Shown here piece by piece: positions 40,307 to 48,032 of a stretch of DNA of 64,000 nucleotides; positions within the stretch are counted from its first letter, which is position 1; every line of letters starts with the position of its first letter. The stretch is from assembly GCA_905215155.1 (NCBI GenBank), contig CAJMPJ010000014.1, forward strand, positions 1-64,000, written 5' to 3'. Under the pieces are notes generated by a model. The model made no database searches. It worked only from the letters and a program-made list of their open reading frames with translations, and was not told the origin of the DNA. The stretch comes from an uncultured bacterium. GTDB lineage: Bacteria; Bacillota; Clostridia; Lachnospirales; Lachnospiraceae. The translations under genes were made by a program, and so were the position numbers.

Positions 40307-41464
40307 ATGAAAAAAGGAAACTCAAATGCAAAAAGGAACGGATATATCGGACTGGGGGTAATGATTGTGCTTGCGGGTGCCACCATTTTAGGATCAGACC
40401 CTCTCTATAAAGCCATTGACAGCCGGGCAGGGGCCAATGTATATATTCCCGGAACTTATACAGGAACTGCCAGAGGATATGGAGGAACCGTTCAGGCAGA
40501 TGTAACAGTGTCTGGAAAGTCTATAGAGTCCATAGAAGTAAACGGAGAAAAAGAAACGCTTTTAAACATGGTATTGCCGGGACTTACGGATTCCATTATT
40601 TCCAAGCAGTCCACGGAAGTTGATGCGGTATCAGGAGCTACTTTAAGCAGCAATGCGATTAAAAAAGCTGTGGATGAGGCACTTTCCCAGGCAAGAGGGG
40701 AAGTAAAAGAGACAGAGGAAGAAACCGTTTCCCAATGGAAAGACGGGACATATTCCTATGAATCTCCGGAATTTGATGAAAACGGGTTTAAAGATCAGGT
40801 GGAGATGACCATAAAGGGAAATACCATCACAAGCCTTACCTGGGATTGTTTGAAGGAGGATGGGACCAAAAAGAGTCAACTGTCCATGGAGGGCAAGTAT
40901 GTCATGACGGAGAACGGACCCAAGTGGCATGAGCAGGCAGAAGCTGTGGTGAATTATGTGCTGGATCATCAGGGAGTCGAGGGCCTTGTTAATAAAGAAG
41001 GCTACTCCGATTCCATTGCGTCAGTGAGCATCAACCTTTCTGGTTTCGTAAACGGGGTGAAAGACTGTTTGAGTCAGGCTTCCGAAGGATCGGAGGAAGC
41101 CAAATCCTCTTTAAAAGACGGAACATATTCCTATGAATCCCCGGAATTTGACGAAAACGGATTTAAAGATCAGGTGGAGATGACCATTAAAGGAAATACC
41201 ATCACAAGCCTTACCTGGGATTGTTTGAAGGAGGATGGGACCAAAAAGAGTCAACTGTCCATGGAGGGCAAGTATGTCATGACGGAGAACGGACCCAAGT
41301 GGCATGAGCAGGCAGAAGCTGTGGTGAATTATGTGCTGGATCATCAGGGAGTCGAGGGCCTTGTTAATAAAGAAGGCTACTCCGATTCCATTGCGTCAGT
41401 GAGCATCAACCTTTCTGGTTTCGTAAACGGGGTGAAAGACTGTTTAAGTCAGGCATCAAAGTAA
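40307..41464 (+). CDS. FMN-binding domain protein with tandemly duplicated C-terminal module
   Basis: A 385-residue protein. An N-terminal membrane segment (about 13-30) anchors it outside the cell. Residues of about 45-130 form an FMN_bind domain whose DAVSGATLSSNA motif is the site of covalent FMN attachment (the Thr). Two further copies of a degenerate module (about 145-260 and 270-385) are identical in protein sequence over roughly 115 residues, but carry SIASVSINLSGFVNGV where the attachment motif should be, so they should not be flavinylated. With the NusG-II and Gx proteins it resembles flavin-based electron-transfer loci. CAGGAGG precedes the ATG. Confidence 0.88.
   Translation: MKKGNSNAKRNGYIGLGVMIVLAGATILGSDPLYKAIDSRAGANVYIPGTYTGTARGYGGTVQADVTVSGKSIESIEVNGEKETLLNMVLPGLTDSIISKQSTEVDAVSGATLSSNAIKKAVDEALSQARGEVKETEEETVSQWKDGTYSYESPEFDENGFKDQVEMTIKGNTITSLTWDCLKEDGTKKSQLSMEGKYVMTENGPKWHEQAEAVVNYVLDHQGVEGLVNKEGYSDSIASVSINLSGFVNGVKDCLSQASEGSEEAKSSLKDGTYSYESPEFDENGFKDQVEMTIKGNTITSLTWDCLKEDGTKKSQLSMEGKYVMTENGPKWHEQAEAVVNYVLDHQGVEGLVNKEGYSDSIASVSINLSGFVNGVKDCLSQASK
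40739..41460 (+). repeat. 375-bp tandem duplication inside the FMN-binding gene
   Basis: Copy 1 starts at 40739 and copy 2 at 41114. Six synonymous differences lie in the first 90 bases, then about 250 bases (from about 40821 and 41196) are identical. This pattern indicates recent duplication or gene conversion. Confidence 0.92.
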
Positions 41465-41479
41465 CAGGTCCATTGAGAT

Positions 41480-41526
41480 ATCCCGGAGAGAGGCTTTGAT
41501 AAAAAAGACCGGTCTCCGGGATTTTA
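41480..41526 (+). terminator. Hairpin/terminator between the FMN-binding and Gx genes
   Basis: ATCCCGGAGA (41480-41489) pairs with TCTCCGGGAT (41513-41522), followed by TTTAC. The short T run suggests partial termination. Confidence 0.6.
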
Positions 41527-41561
41527 CATAGACCCAGAGGAAGGAAAAGGAGAGTTACTTC

Positions 41562-42077
41562 ATGAAGGGGAAGAAATCAGCACAAATGGCATCGCTCTAT
41601 GGAATGTTAATCGCACTTGCTTTTGTTCTCAGCTTTGTTGAAACGTTGATCCCCATTTCCCTGGGGATTCCAGGAGTGAAATTAGGGCTTGCAAATCTGG
41701 TGACGATTGTGGGGCTTTCCACCATCGGAACAAAAGGAACAATTGCTGTTGCCTTTTTACGGATCCTGCTGGTGGGCTTTACCTTCAGCAATTTATTTGC
41801 AGTATTTTACAGTCTGGGAGGCTTTTTTTTCAGTATTCTGATGATGATACTATGCAAAAAGTACAAATGGTTCGGAACCATTGGGATCAGTGTTGCAGGC
41901 GGTGTGGCCCATAACATCGGACAGCTCTGTGTGGCAGCCTATGTTGTCAGGCAGACGGGGGTGTTTTATTATCTGCCTATGCTTTTGATTGCTGGTACAG
42001 CTGCCGGCCTTGTCATTGGTCTTCTTGGAAATATGATGATTGAACGAATTGGCATTTATCTAAAAAAAGTGCAGTAA
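41562..42077 (+). CDS. Gx transporter family membrane protein (heptaprenyl diphosphate synthase component I-like)
   Basis: A 171-residue membrane protein with five or so spans; the GIPGVKLGLANLVTIVGL segment is diagnostic of the Gx transporter / HepS1-like family. In anaerobes this gene accompanies NusG-II and FMN_bind genes and has been linked to flavin-based extracellular electron transfer or to quinone/isoprenoid metabolism; it is not a true synthase by itself. It follows the FMN gene by 97 bp across a hairpin. Confidence 0.85.
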   Translation: MKGKKSAQMASLYGMLIALAFVLSFVETLIPISLGIPGVKLGLANLVTIVGLSTIGTKGTIAVAFLRILLVGFTFSNLFAVFYSLGGFFFSILMMILCKKYKWFGTIGISVAGGVAHNIGQLCVAAYVVRQTGVFYYLPMLLIAGTAAGLVIGLLGNMMIERIGIYLKKVQ

Positions 42078-42094
42078 AATCAAAAGATATTGTA

Positions 42095-42123
42095 TTGTTT
42101 TACCAGTCTCAGAAAGATATAAT
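42095..42123 (+). promoter_or_regulatory. Promoter of galT
   Basis: TTGTTT (42095-42100), a 17-bp spacer and TATAAT (42118-42123), 39 bp before galT. Confidence 0.6.
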
Positions 42124-42162
42124 AAGAAAAACTAGGCGAAAGAAACCAGGAGGATGAGCAGG

Positions 42163-43680
42163 ATGATTTACATGGCAATTAAAAAGCTGGTACAGTATGG
42201 ACTCAATACAGGGTTACTCAAGGAAGCGGACAAACATTATGCGGTGAATCAGCTGTTAGATGTATTACAGCTGGACGAATATGAGGAACCGGCTGCAGAA
42301 GCAATGGAACTTGATCTGGAGGAGGTTTTAAAAGAACTGCTGGATTATGCCTGGGAGATGGGACTGCTGGAAGCGAATACCGTTACCTGCCGGGATTTAT
42401 TTGATACCAGGCTTATGAACTGCCTGATGCCAAGACCCAGTGAAGTGGAACAGAAGTTCTGGGAACTTTATCATAAACAATCCCCCCTTGCTGCCACAGA
42501 TTATTATTACAAACTTTCTCAGGACTCTGATTATATCAGGAGATACCGGATTAAAAAGGACATGCGGTGGATCACCGCTACCCCATACGGAGACTTAGAC
42601 ATTACCGTTAATTTATCAAAGCCTGAAAAAGATCCCAAGGCCATCGCAGCGGCAAAGCTTGCCAAACAAAGCGGATATCCCAAATGCCTGCTATGCATGG
42701 AGAATGAGGGATATGCAGGCAGGACCGATCATCCGGCCAGGAACAATCACCGGATTATCCGGTTAAACATCAACAACAGCCAGTGGGGGTTCCAGTATTC
42801 TCCGTATGTATATTATAATGAGCATTGTATTGTATTTAACGGACAGCATATTCCCATGAAGATAGAACGGGAGACGTTTGTAAAGCTGTTTGATTTTGTA
42901 AAGCAGTTTCCTCATTATTTCCTTGGCTCCAATGCAGACCTGCCCATCGTAGGAGGGTCCATTCTTTCCCATGATCATTTTCAGGGAGGAAATTATGATT
43001 TTCCCATGGCAAAGGCCCGGATGGAGCGCGAATACCGTTTGCAAGGCTTTGAAGGAACGGAAGCAGGCATTGTGAAATGGCCCATGTCGGTTCTGCGTAC
43101 CAGAAGCAAAGATCCGGAAGAACTGATTGCACTTGGTACAAAGGTTCTTGAAGCGTGGAGGGGTTATACCGATGAGGAAGCCTTTATTTTTGCTGAAACC
43201 AAAGGACAGCCTCATAACACCATTACTCCCATTGCCAGAAGGAAAGATGGAATGTATGAACTGGATCTTGTTTTAAGAAATAACATCACCACAGAGGAGT
43301 TTCCCTTAGGCGTTTACCACCCCCATCAGGAGCTTCACCATATTAAGAAAGAGAACATCGGCCTGATCGAGGTCATGGGGCTTGCTGTTCTGCCCTCCAG
43401 ACTAAAGGATGAGCTTAATCTCCTGGCCAAATACCTGATAGAAGGAAAAAGCATCCGATCGAACCCGGAGATTGAAAAGCATGCTGACTGGGTGGAGGCT
43501 TTTCTTCCTGGCTATGAATCCGTGAACGGAGACAACGTGGAGGACATCTTGAAAACGGAAGTGGGACGGGTATTTGAACGGGTACTGGAAGACGCAGGTG
43601 TTTATAAATGCAATGAAGAAGGGCGCAGGAGGTTTGAACGGTTTTTGACCAGCGTTGGTTTTGTTCCTGTCTTACAATAG
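42163..43680 (+). CDS. galT: UDP-glucose-hexose-1-phosphate uridylyltransferase (class II GalT)
   Basis: A 505-residue GalT of the long Firmicutes type, exchanging UMP between UDP-glucose and galactose-1-phosphate (Leloir pathway). The substrate-binding HIPMKIERETFVKLF and the catalytic GGSILSHDHFQGG region are visible, with FPLGVYHPHQELHHIKKENI near the C-terminus. The ATG at 42163 is used because AGGAGG (42148-42153) abuts the in-frame ATG at 42154 and suits the later one (9 bp). No galK or galE is adjacent. Confidence 0.95.
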   Translation: MIYMAIKKLVQYGLNTGLLKEADKHYAVNQLLDVLQLDEYEEPAAEAMELDLEEVLKELLDYAWEMGLLEANTVTCRDLFDTRLMNCLMPRPSEVEQKFWELYHKQSPLAATDYYYKLSQDSDYIRRYRIKKDMRWITATPYGDLDITVNLSKPEKDPKAIAAAKLAKQSGYPKCLLCMENEGYAGRTDHPARNNHRIIRLNINNSQWGFQYSPYVYYNEHCIVFNGQHIPMKIERETFVKLFDFVKQFPHYFLGSNADLPIVGGSILSHDHFQGGNYDFPMAKARMEREYRLQGFEGTEAGIVKWPMSVLRTRSKDPEELIALGTKVLEAWRGYTDEEAFIFAETKGQPHNTITPIARRKDGMYELDLVLRNNITTEEFPLGVYHPHQELHHIKKENIGLIEVMGLAVLPSRLKDELNLLAKYLIEGKSIRSNPEIEKHADWVEAFLPGYESVNGDNVEDILKTEVGRVFERVLEDAGVYKCNEEGRRRFERFLTSVGFVPVLQ

Positions 43681-43829
43681 AAACATTGTGAGACTATCAG
43701 ATAGATTGATGTTTGTAATTATTTTCCCTTTGAGTTATATTCTATTTGGAATCAGGAGAAGTGTTCTGATTTACATAAAAAACATACGAAACCGGACGGA
43801 ATGAGCCGGAGGGAGACTTAGAAATTGTC

Positions 43830-44693
43830 ATGAAGCAGATAGAGAATAAGACACTGAGAACGCTTGCGGAATATGGACTGATTACAGTAAGCATTTGGAT
43901 TATGGTGGTGGGGATATATTTCTTTAAATTCCCAAATAATTTTGCTTTTGGAGGTGTTACAGGCTTTGCCACTGTGATCAGTGCATTAACACATTGGTCG
44001 GCCGGTCAGTTTACGAATATTGTGAACTGGGTTCTGCTGGCAGTCGGATTTCTGTTTTTAGGAAAGGGCTTTGGTATCAAGACCATATATGCAACCATCC
44101 TGATGTCCATATTCTTATATTTTCTGGAACGGCTGTATCCAATGAAAGGGCCTCTGACTTCAGAGCCGCTTTTGGAATTGATTTTTGCCATTCTTTTACC
44201 AGGTGTGGGCTCGGCAATCCTATTTTATGTGGGAGCCTCCAGCGGGGGAACCGATGTGATCGCCATGATTTTAAAGCGGTACACCAGTTATAACATTGGA
44301 ACTGTGCTTTTGCTTGTGGATGTAACAGGTGTCATTCTGGCTTATTTCGTATTTGGTCCTCAGACAGGGTTGTTTTCTTCTTTGGGACTTATGGCGAAAT
44401 CCCTGGTGATTGACGATATAATAGAGAATATCAATTTGTGCAAGTGTTTCAGTATTATCTGTGATGATCCGGCTCCCATTTGTGATTACATTATTCATGG
44501 ACTGAACCGGAGCGCTACCGTCTACGAGGCACAGGGAGCGTTCAGTCATCATAAGAAAACCGTCATATTGACCACTATGAAACGGTCTCAGGCGCTGAAA
44601 CTTAGAAACTATATACGAAACGTAGAGCCATCTGCCTTTATCCTGATTTCCAATTCCAGTGAAATTATAGGAAAGGGATTTTTAACCAGTTAG
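43830..44693 (+). CDS. YitT-family membrane protein (DUF161 + DUF2179)
   Basis: A 287-residue protein: an N-terminal part with about five membrane spans and the conserved NNFAFGGVTGFATVIS and YVGASSGGTDVIAMIL motifs, followed by a soluble C-terminal DUF2179 domain (about 210-287, TVYEAQGAFSHHKKTVILTT). The family is widespread in Firmicutes without an agreed function. The ribosome binding site GGAGGGAG is 14 bp from the ATG; an ATT two codons earlier has better spacing but is unlikely. The 149-bp gap before it holds nothing else recognisable. Confidence 0.9.
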   Translation: MKQIENKTLRTLAEYGLITVSIWIMVVGIYFFKFPNNFAFGGVTGFATVISALTHWSAGQFTNIVNWVLLAVGFLFLGKGFGIKTIYATILMSIFLYFLERLYPMKGPLTSEPLLELIFAILLPGVGSAILFYVGASSGGTDVIAMILKRYTSYNIGTVLLLVDVTGVILAYFVFGPQTGLFSSLGLMAKSLVIDDIIENINLCKCFSIICDDPAPICDYIIHGLNRSATVYEAQGAFSHHKKTVILTTMKRSQALKLRNYIRNVEPSAFILISNSSEIIGKGFLTS

Positions 44694-44700
44694 TATTTAA

Positions 44701-44729
44701 AACCGGAGCGTATTATGCTTCGGTTTTTT
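44701..44729 (+). terminator. Terminator after the YitT-family gene
   Basis: AACCGGAGC pairs with GCTTCGGTT (one G-U) around a 7-nt loop, followed by TTTT. Confidence 0.8.
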
Positions 44730-44825
44730 GATGCAATAAAAATGCTTTTAAAGCAATTTTATAGGACATTTTTAACAAAGTTACGCTTTAACGCTTTAAA
44801 AACATATAATTTTAAAGTAATAAAA

Positions 44826-44854
44826 TTGACGAGGGGTGTATTTTGTAGTATGAT
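44826..44854 (+). promoter_or_regulatory. Promoter of the TrpXYZ-like ABC operon
   Basis: TTGACG (44826-44831), a 17-bp spacer and TATGAT (44849-44854): 10 of 12 consensus positions. No T-box or other riboswitch was seen in the 55-nt leader. Confidence 0.7.
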
Positions 44855-44908
44855 ACCAAATAAGTTCAAAATAGGACAAGTTTTTTGAAAGGTAGAGGAG
44901 AGAAGATT

Positions 44909-45937
44909 ATGAAAAAAACGAAGAAAGTGTTATCACTGATTCTTGCCGGTGCCATGATGATGTCCCTGGCCGCGTGCGGGGCAAAAACCCGGGAGAGCAA
45001 AGGAACAGAGGCTGCCACCGGTCAGGAGTCTGCAGGCGGAGCAGAGACAACCGGAGAAAAAACGGCAGACGGCAAGCAGTTTAAGATCGGAGTGCTTCAG
45101 TTAGTACAGCACACCGCTTTGGATGCAGCAAATAAAGGATTTATCAAAGCCCTTGATGATGCAGGCCTTAACTATACCGTAGATCAGCAGAATGCGGCGG
45201 GGGACCAGTCTACCTGCCAGACCATTGCCAGCAAGCTGGTCAATGACGGCAATGATCTGATTCTTTCCATTGCAACACCTGCGGCTCAGGCAGTAGCAGG
45301 TGCCACCAGTGATATTCCGGTTCTGGTGACTGCAGTGACTGATCCGGCAGCCTCCGATTTGGTTGAAAGCAACGAAGTTCCTGGAGGAAATGTAAGCGGT
45401 ACTTCTGATTTAACCCCTGTCAAAGAGCAGATTGCCCTGTTAAAGAAAATTCTTCCGGAAGCGAAGACAGTAGGGATCCTCTATGCTTCCGCAGAGTCCA
45501 ACTCTGAGATCCAGGCAAAGATGGCAAGGGAAGCCATTGAAGCAGAAGGGATGACAGCAGTGGATTATACCGTATCAAGTTCCAATGAGATCCAGACCGT
45601 GGTTACTTCCATGGTAGGTAAGGTGGATGCCATCTATGCACCGACAGACAACACCATTGCGGCTGGAATGACCACGGTAGCCATGATTGCCAATGAAAAC
45701 GGCCTTCCTACCATTTGTGGAGAAGAAGGCATGGTAAAGGCTGGCGGGCTTGCCACTTACGGAATTGATTATTTTGAGCTTGGGTATTTGACCGGTCAGC
45801 AGGCAGTGCGGGTTTTAAAGGATGGAGAGGATATTTCCAAAATGGCCATTGAATATCTTCCTGCAGAAAAATGCAAGCTTTCTGTCAATGAAGAGACAGC
45901 AAAAGCATTGGGGATTGATGTTTCCAATCTTAAATAA
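44909..45937 (+). CDS. ABC transporter substrate-binding lipoprotein (TrpX/ABC_sub_bind family)
   Basis: A 342-residue lipoprotein: the signal ends in SLAAC, so the Cys at about residue 20 is lipid-modified. The mature part has the family phrases QLVQHTALDAANKGFIKALD and TPAAQAVAGATSDIPVLVTA. These proteins serve ABC systems with a BPD_transp_2-type permease; some streptococcal members (TrpXYZ/VanX-like) are associated with tryptophan, but here nothing in the sequence fixes the substrate. The ATG at 44909 follows GAGGAGAG. Confidence 0.9.
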   Translation: MKKTKKVLSLILAGAMMMSLAACGAKTRESKGTEAATGQESAGGAETTGEKTADGKQFKIGVLQLVQHTALDAANKGFIKALDDAGLNYTVDQQNAAGDQSTCQTIASKLVNDGNDLILSIATPAAQAVAGATSDIPVLVTAVTDPAASDLVESNEVPGGNVSGTSDLTPVKEQIALLKKILPEAKTVGILYASAESNSEIQAKMAREAIEAEGMTAVDYTVSSSNEIQTVVTSMVGKVDAIYAPTDNTIAAGMTTVAMIANENGLPTICGEEGMVKAGGLATYGIDYFELGYLTGQQAVRVLKDGEDISKMAIEYLPAEKCKLSVNEETAKALGIDVSNLK

Positions 45938-45949
45938 CAAATTATAACA

Positions 45950-45994
45950 GGGGAATCCAGGGCGGACCGTTTCACCGGTCCTCCTGATTCCCTC
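45950..45994 (+). other. GC-rich hairpin between the binding protein and permease genes
   Basis: GGGGAATC ... GATTCCC with inner CAGG/CCTG and GGACCG/CGGTCC stems. There is no T run, so a processing or stability element rather than a terminator. Confidence 0.6.
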
Positions 45995-45998
45995 ATAG

Positions 45999-46043
45999 AT
46001 GCTTTACATAAAAAATGATACTGACATTTTTTATGTAAGGCAT
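45999..46043 (+). other. 19-bp perfect hairpin in the ABC operon
   Basis: Bases 45999-46017 pair with 46025-46043 along all 19 positions (one G-U) with a 7-nt loop. No T run follows. It lies 41 bp before the permease start and probably stabilises the upstream mRNA or limits read-through. Confidence 0.75.
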
Positions 46044-46083
46044 TTATGCCTGTAAAATGAGAATATATGTGGAGGAATGATAG

Positions 46084-46998
46084 ATGAGTGGTTTGCTGGT
46101 ATCCTTACAGGATGCGGTGGTACAGGGCGTTTTATGGGGAATTATGGTGCTTGGAGTTTACATTACCTATAAGCTTTTGGACATTGCAGATTTAACCGTT
46201 GACGGAAGCTTTGCCATGGGCGGCTGCGTTTGTGCGGTCATGGTATTGATGTTTCATATGGACCCATGGGTTGCTTTGCTTGTGGCCGGAGCCGCAGGAA
46301 TGGCAGCCGGTGCGGTGACGGGACTGTTACATACAATTTTTGATATACCTGCAATTTTAGCAGGAATCCTGACTCAGATCGGGCTTTGGTCCATCAACCT
46401 GCGGATCATGAGCGGAAAAAGTAATATTCCGTTGTTGAAAGCGGATACGGTCTTCTCCAAATTTATCGAAATGACAGGGCTTGGAAAACAGGCGTCCGCT
46501 CTGGTGATCGGTGTGGGAATCGCCATTCTTATGATCGTGCTGCTGTACTGGTTTTTTGGAACCGAGATCGGAAGTGCCATGCGTGCTACCGGCAACAATG
46601 AAGCCATGATCCGGGCACAGGGAGTGAATACCAACTGGACCAAGCTTTTGGCGCTTACCATCAGCAACGGACTTGTGGGCATTTCCGGAGGTCTGGTGAG
46701 CCAAAGCCAGAAATATGCGGATATCGGCATGGGGACCGGTGCCATTGTAATCGGTCTGGCTGCCATTGTGATCGGGGAAGTGCTTATGGGAAAACTCCGC
46801 TCCTTTGGAAGCAAGCTGGCGTCTGCAGTCGTAGGCTCCGTCATCTATTTTGTAATCCGGGCCATTGTTTTAAGGATGGGCATGAATGCCAACGATATGA
46901 AACTTTTATCCGCTGTGATTGTAGCGGTGGCGCTCTGCGTTCCAGTGGTCATTCGTAAATGGCGCTTAAACGCAGCCTATACCGAAGGAGGGGAATGA
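46084..46998 (+). CDS. ABC transporter permease (TrpY/LivH-like, BPD_transp_2)
   Basis: A 304-residue permease with eight or so hydrophobic segments, LLDIADLTVDGSFAMGG near the N-terminus and GSAMRATGNNEAMIRAQGVN in the cytoplasmic loop, both characteristic of the branched-chain-type permeases used with ABC_sub_bind proteins. It lies between its binding protein and ATPase genes, the latter starting 2 bp after its stop. Confidence 0.92.
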   Translation: MSGLLVSLQDAVVQGVLWGIMVLGVYITYKLLDIADLTVDGSFAMGGCVCAVMVLMFHMDPWVALLVAGAAGMAAGAVTGLLHTIFDIPAILAGILTQIGLWSINLRIMSGKSNIPLLKADTVFSKFIEMTGLGKQASALVIGVGIAILMIVLLYWFFGTEIGSAMRATGNNEAMIRAQGVNTNWTKLLALTISNGLVGISGGLVSQSQKYADIGMGTGAIVIGLAAIVIGEVLMGKLRSFGSKLASAVVGSVIYFVIRAIVLRMGMNANDMKLLSAVIVAVALCVPVVIRKWRLNAAYTEGGE

Positions 46999-47000
46999 TT

Positions 47001-47798
47001 ATGCTGGATATTAAGAATGTGAGAAAGACGTTTAATAAAAATACCATCAACGAGAAAAAAGCATTGAACGGCATTAACCTCCATCTGGATGAGGGCGATT
47101 TTGTTACGGTTATTGGAGGAAATGGAGCCGGAAAATCCACCACACTCAATATGGTTGCCGGTGTTTATCCCATTGATTCCGGTAAAATTGAAATTGACGG
47201 GGTCAATATTTCCCGTTTTCCAGAATATAAGAGAGCAAAGTACATCGGCCGGGTCTTCCAGGACCCTATGATGGGAACCGCTGCCGGTATGGAGATCCAG
47301 GAAAATATGGCTCTTGCTTACCGGAGAGGCAAGAACAGGAGCCTTGCCTGGGGGATCAAATCCAGTGAAAAAGAATTTTACCAGGAAGCCCTTAAAAAGC
47401 TGGGACTGGGTCTTGAAAACCGTATGACCAACAAGGTGGGACTTCTTTCCGGAGGACAAAGACAGGCACTTACTCTTTTAATGGCAACGCTGCAGAAACC
47501 AAAGCTCCTTCTCCTTGATGAGCATACCGCGGCTCTTGATCCTAAGACGGCAAAAAAGGTTCTTGAGATCACGGAAGAAATCGTGGAAGAACAGAACCTG
47601 ACCACACTGATGATCACTCATAACATGAAGGATGCCATTCAGATCGGAAACCGTTTGATTATGATGCATGAAGGACGTATTATTTACGACGTGTCCGGAG
47701 ATGAAAAGAAGAAGCTGGAAGTCGAAGACCTGTTAAAGAAATTTGAAGAAGCAAGCGGAGAAGAATTCACCAATGACCGTATGATACTGGCAAAATAA
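47001..47798 (+). CDS. ABC transporter ATP-binding protein (TrpZ-like)
   Basis: A 265-residue ATPase with Walker A GGNGAGKSTTLNMVAG, signature LLSGGQRQALTLLMA, Walker B LLLLDEHTAALDP (note His in place of the usual Pro-Thr of DEPT) and switch His in MITHNMKDA. It forms the third subunit of the operon. The ATG at 47001 is preceded by AAGGAGG 9 bp away; an ATG at 46995 is too close. Confidence 0.93.
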   Translation: MLDIKNVRKTFNKNTINEKKALNGINLHLDEGDFVTVIGGNGAGKSTTLNMVAGVYPIDSGKIEIDGVNISRFPEYKRAKYIGRVFQDPMMGTAAGMEIQENMALAYRRGKNRSLAWGIKSSEKEFYQEALKKLGLGLENRMTNKVGLLSGGQRQALTLLMATLQKPKLLLLDEHTAALDPKTAKKVLEITEEIVEEQNLTTLMITHNMKDAIQIGNRLIMMHEGRIIYDVSGDEKKKLEVEDLLKKFEEASGEEFTNDRMILAK

Positions 47799-47809
47799 AA
47801 CGCTTATAA

Positions 47810-47859
47810 CATGGGTTTGATGCTGTTTCTATGAAGGCATGGCCCATGTTTTCTTTTTG
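47810..47859 (+). terminator. Terminator after the ABC operon
   Basis: ACATGGG (47810-47816) pairs with CCCATGT (47844-47850) across a structured loop, followed by TTTCTTTTT. Confidence 0.7.
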
Positions 47860-47955
47860 TTTGGTATCTTAATAAAATTGGATGGTTTTGTTCGGCGATG
47901 TAACAGAATCTTAATAATTTTTTGCATGTCAAATATCGCAAAACGTGACAGAATA

Positions 47956-47964
47956 TGCTATACT
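47956..47964 (+). promoter_or_regulatory. Extended -10 promoter of the SH3/NlpC gene
   Basis: TGCTATACT (TG at 47956-47957, TATACT at 47959-47964), leaving a 60-nt leader. Confidence 0.45.
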
Positions 47965-48032
47965 TAGTCGAATAGGCTCATAGTCTGAATCGGTGATCCG
48001 ATAGAATAGTTGAGGATGGAGAGAAAGACAGA

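Noticed and set aside
40739..41460. Direct repeats as insertion sequence ends
   Set aside because: The repeats are in-frame coding modules in one gene, with no transposase between them.
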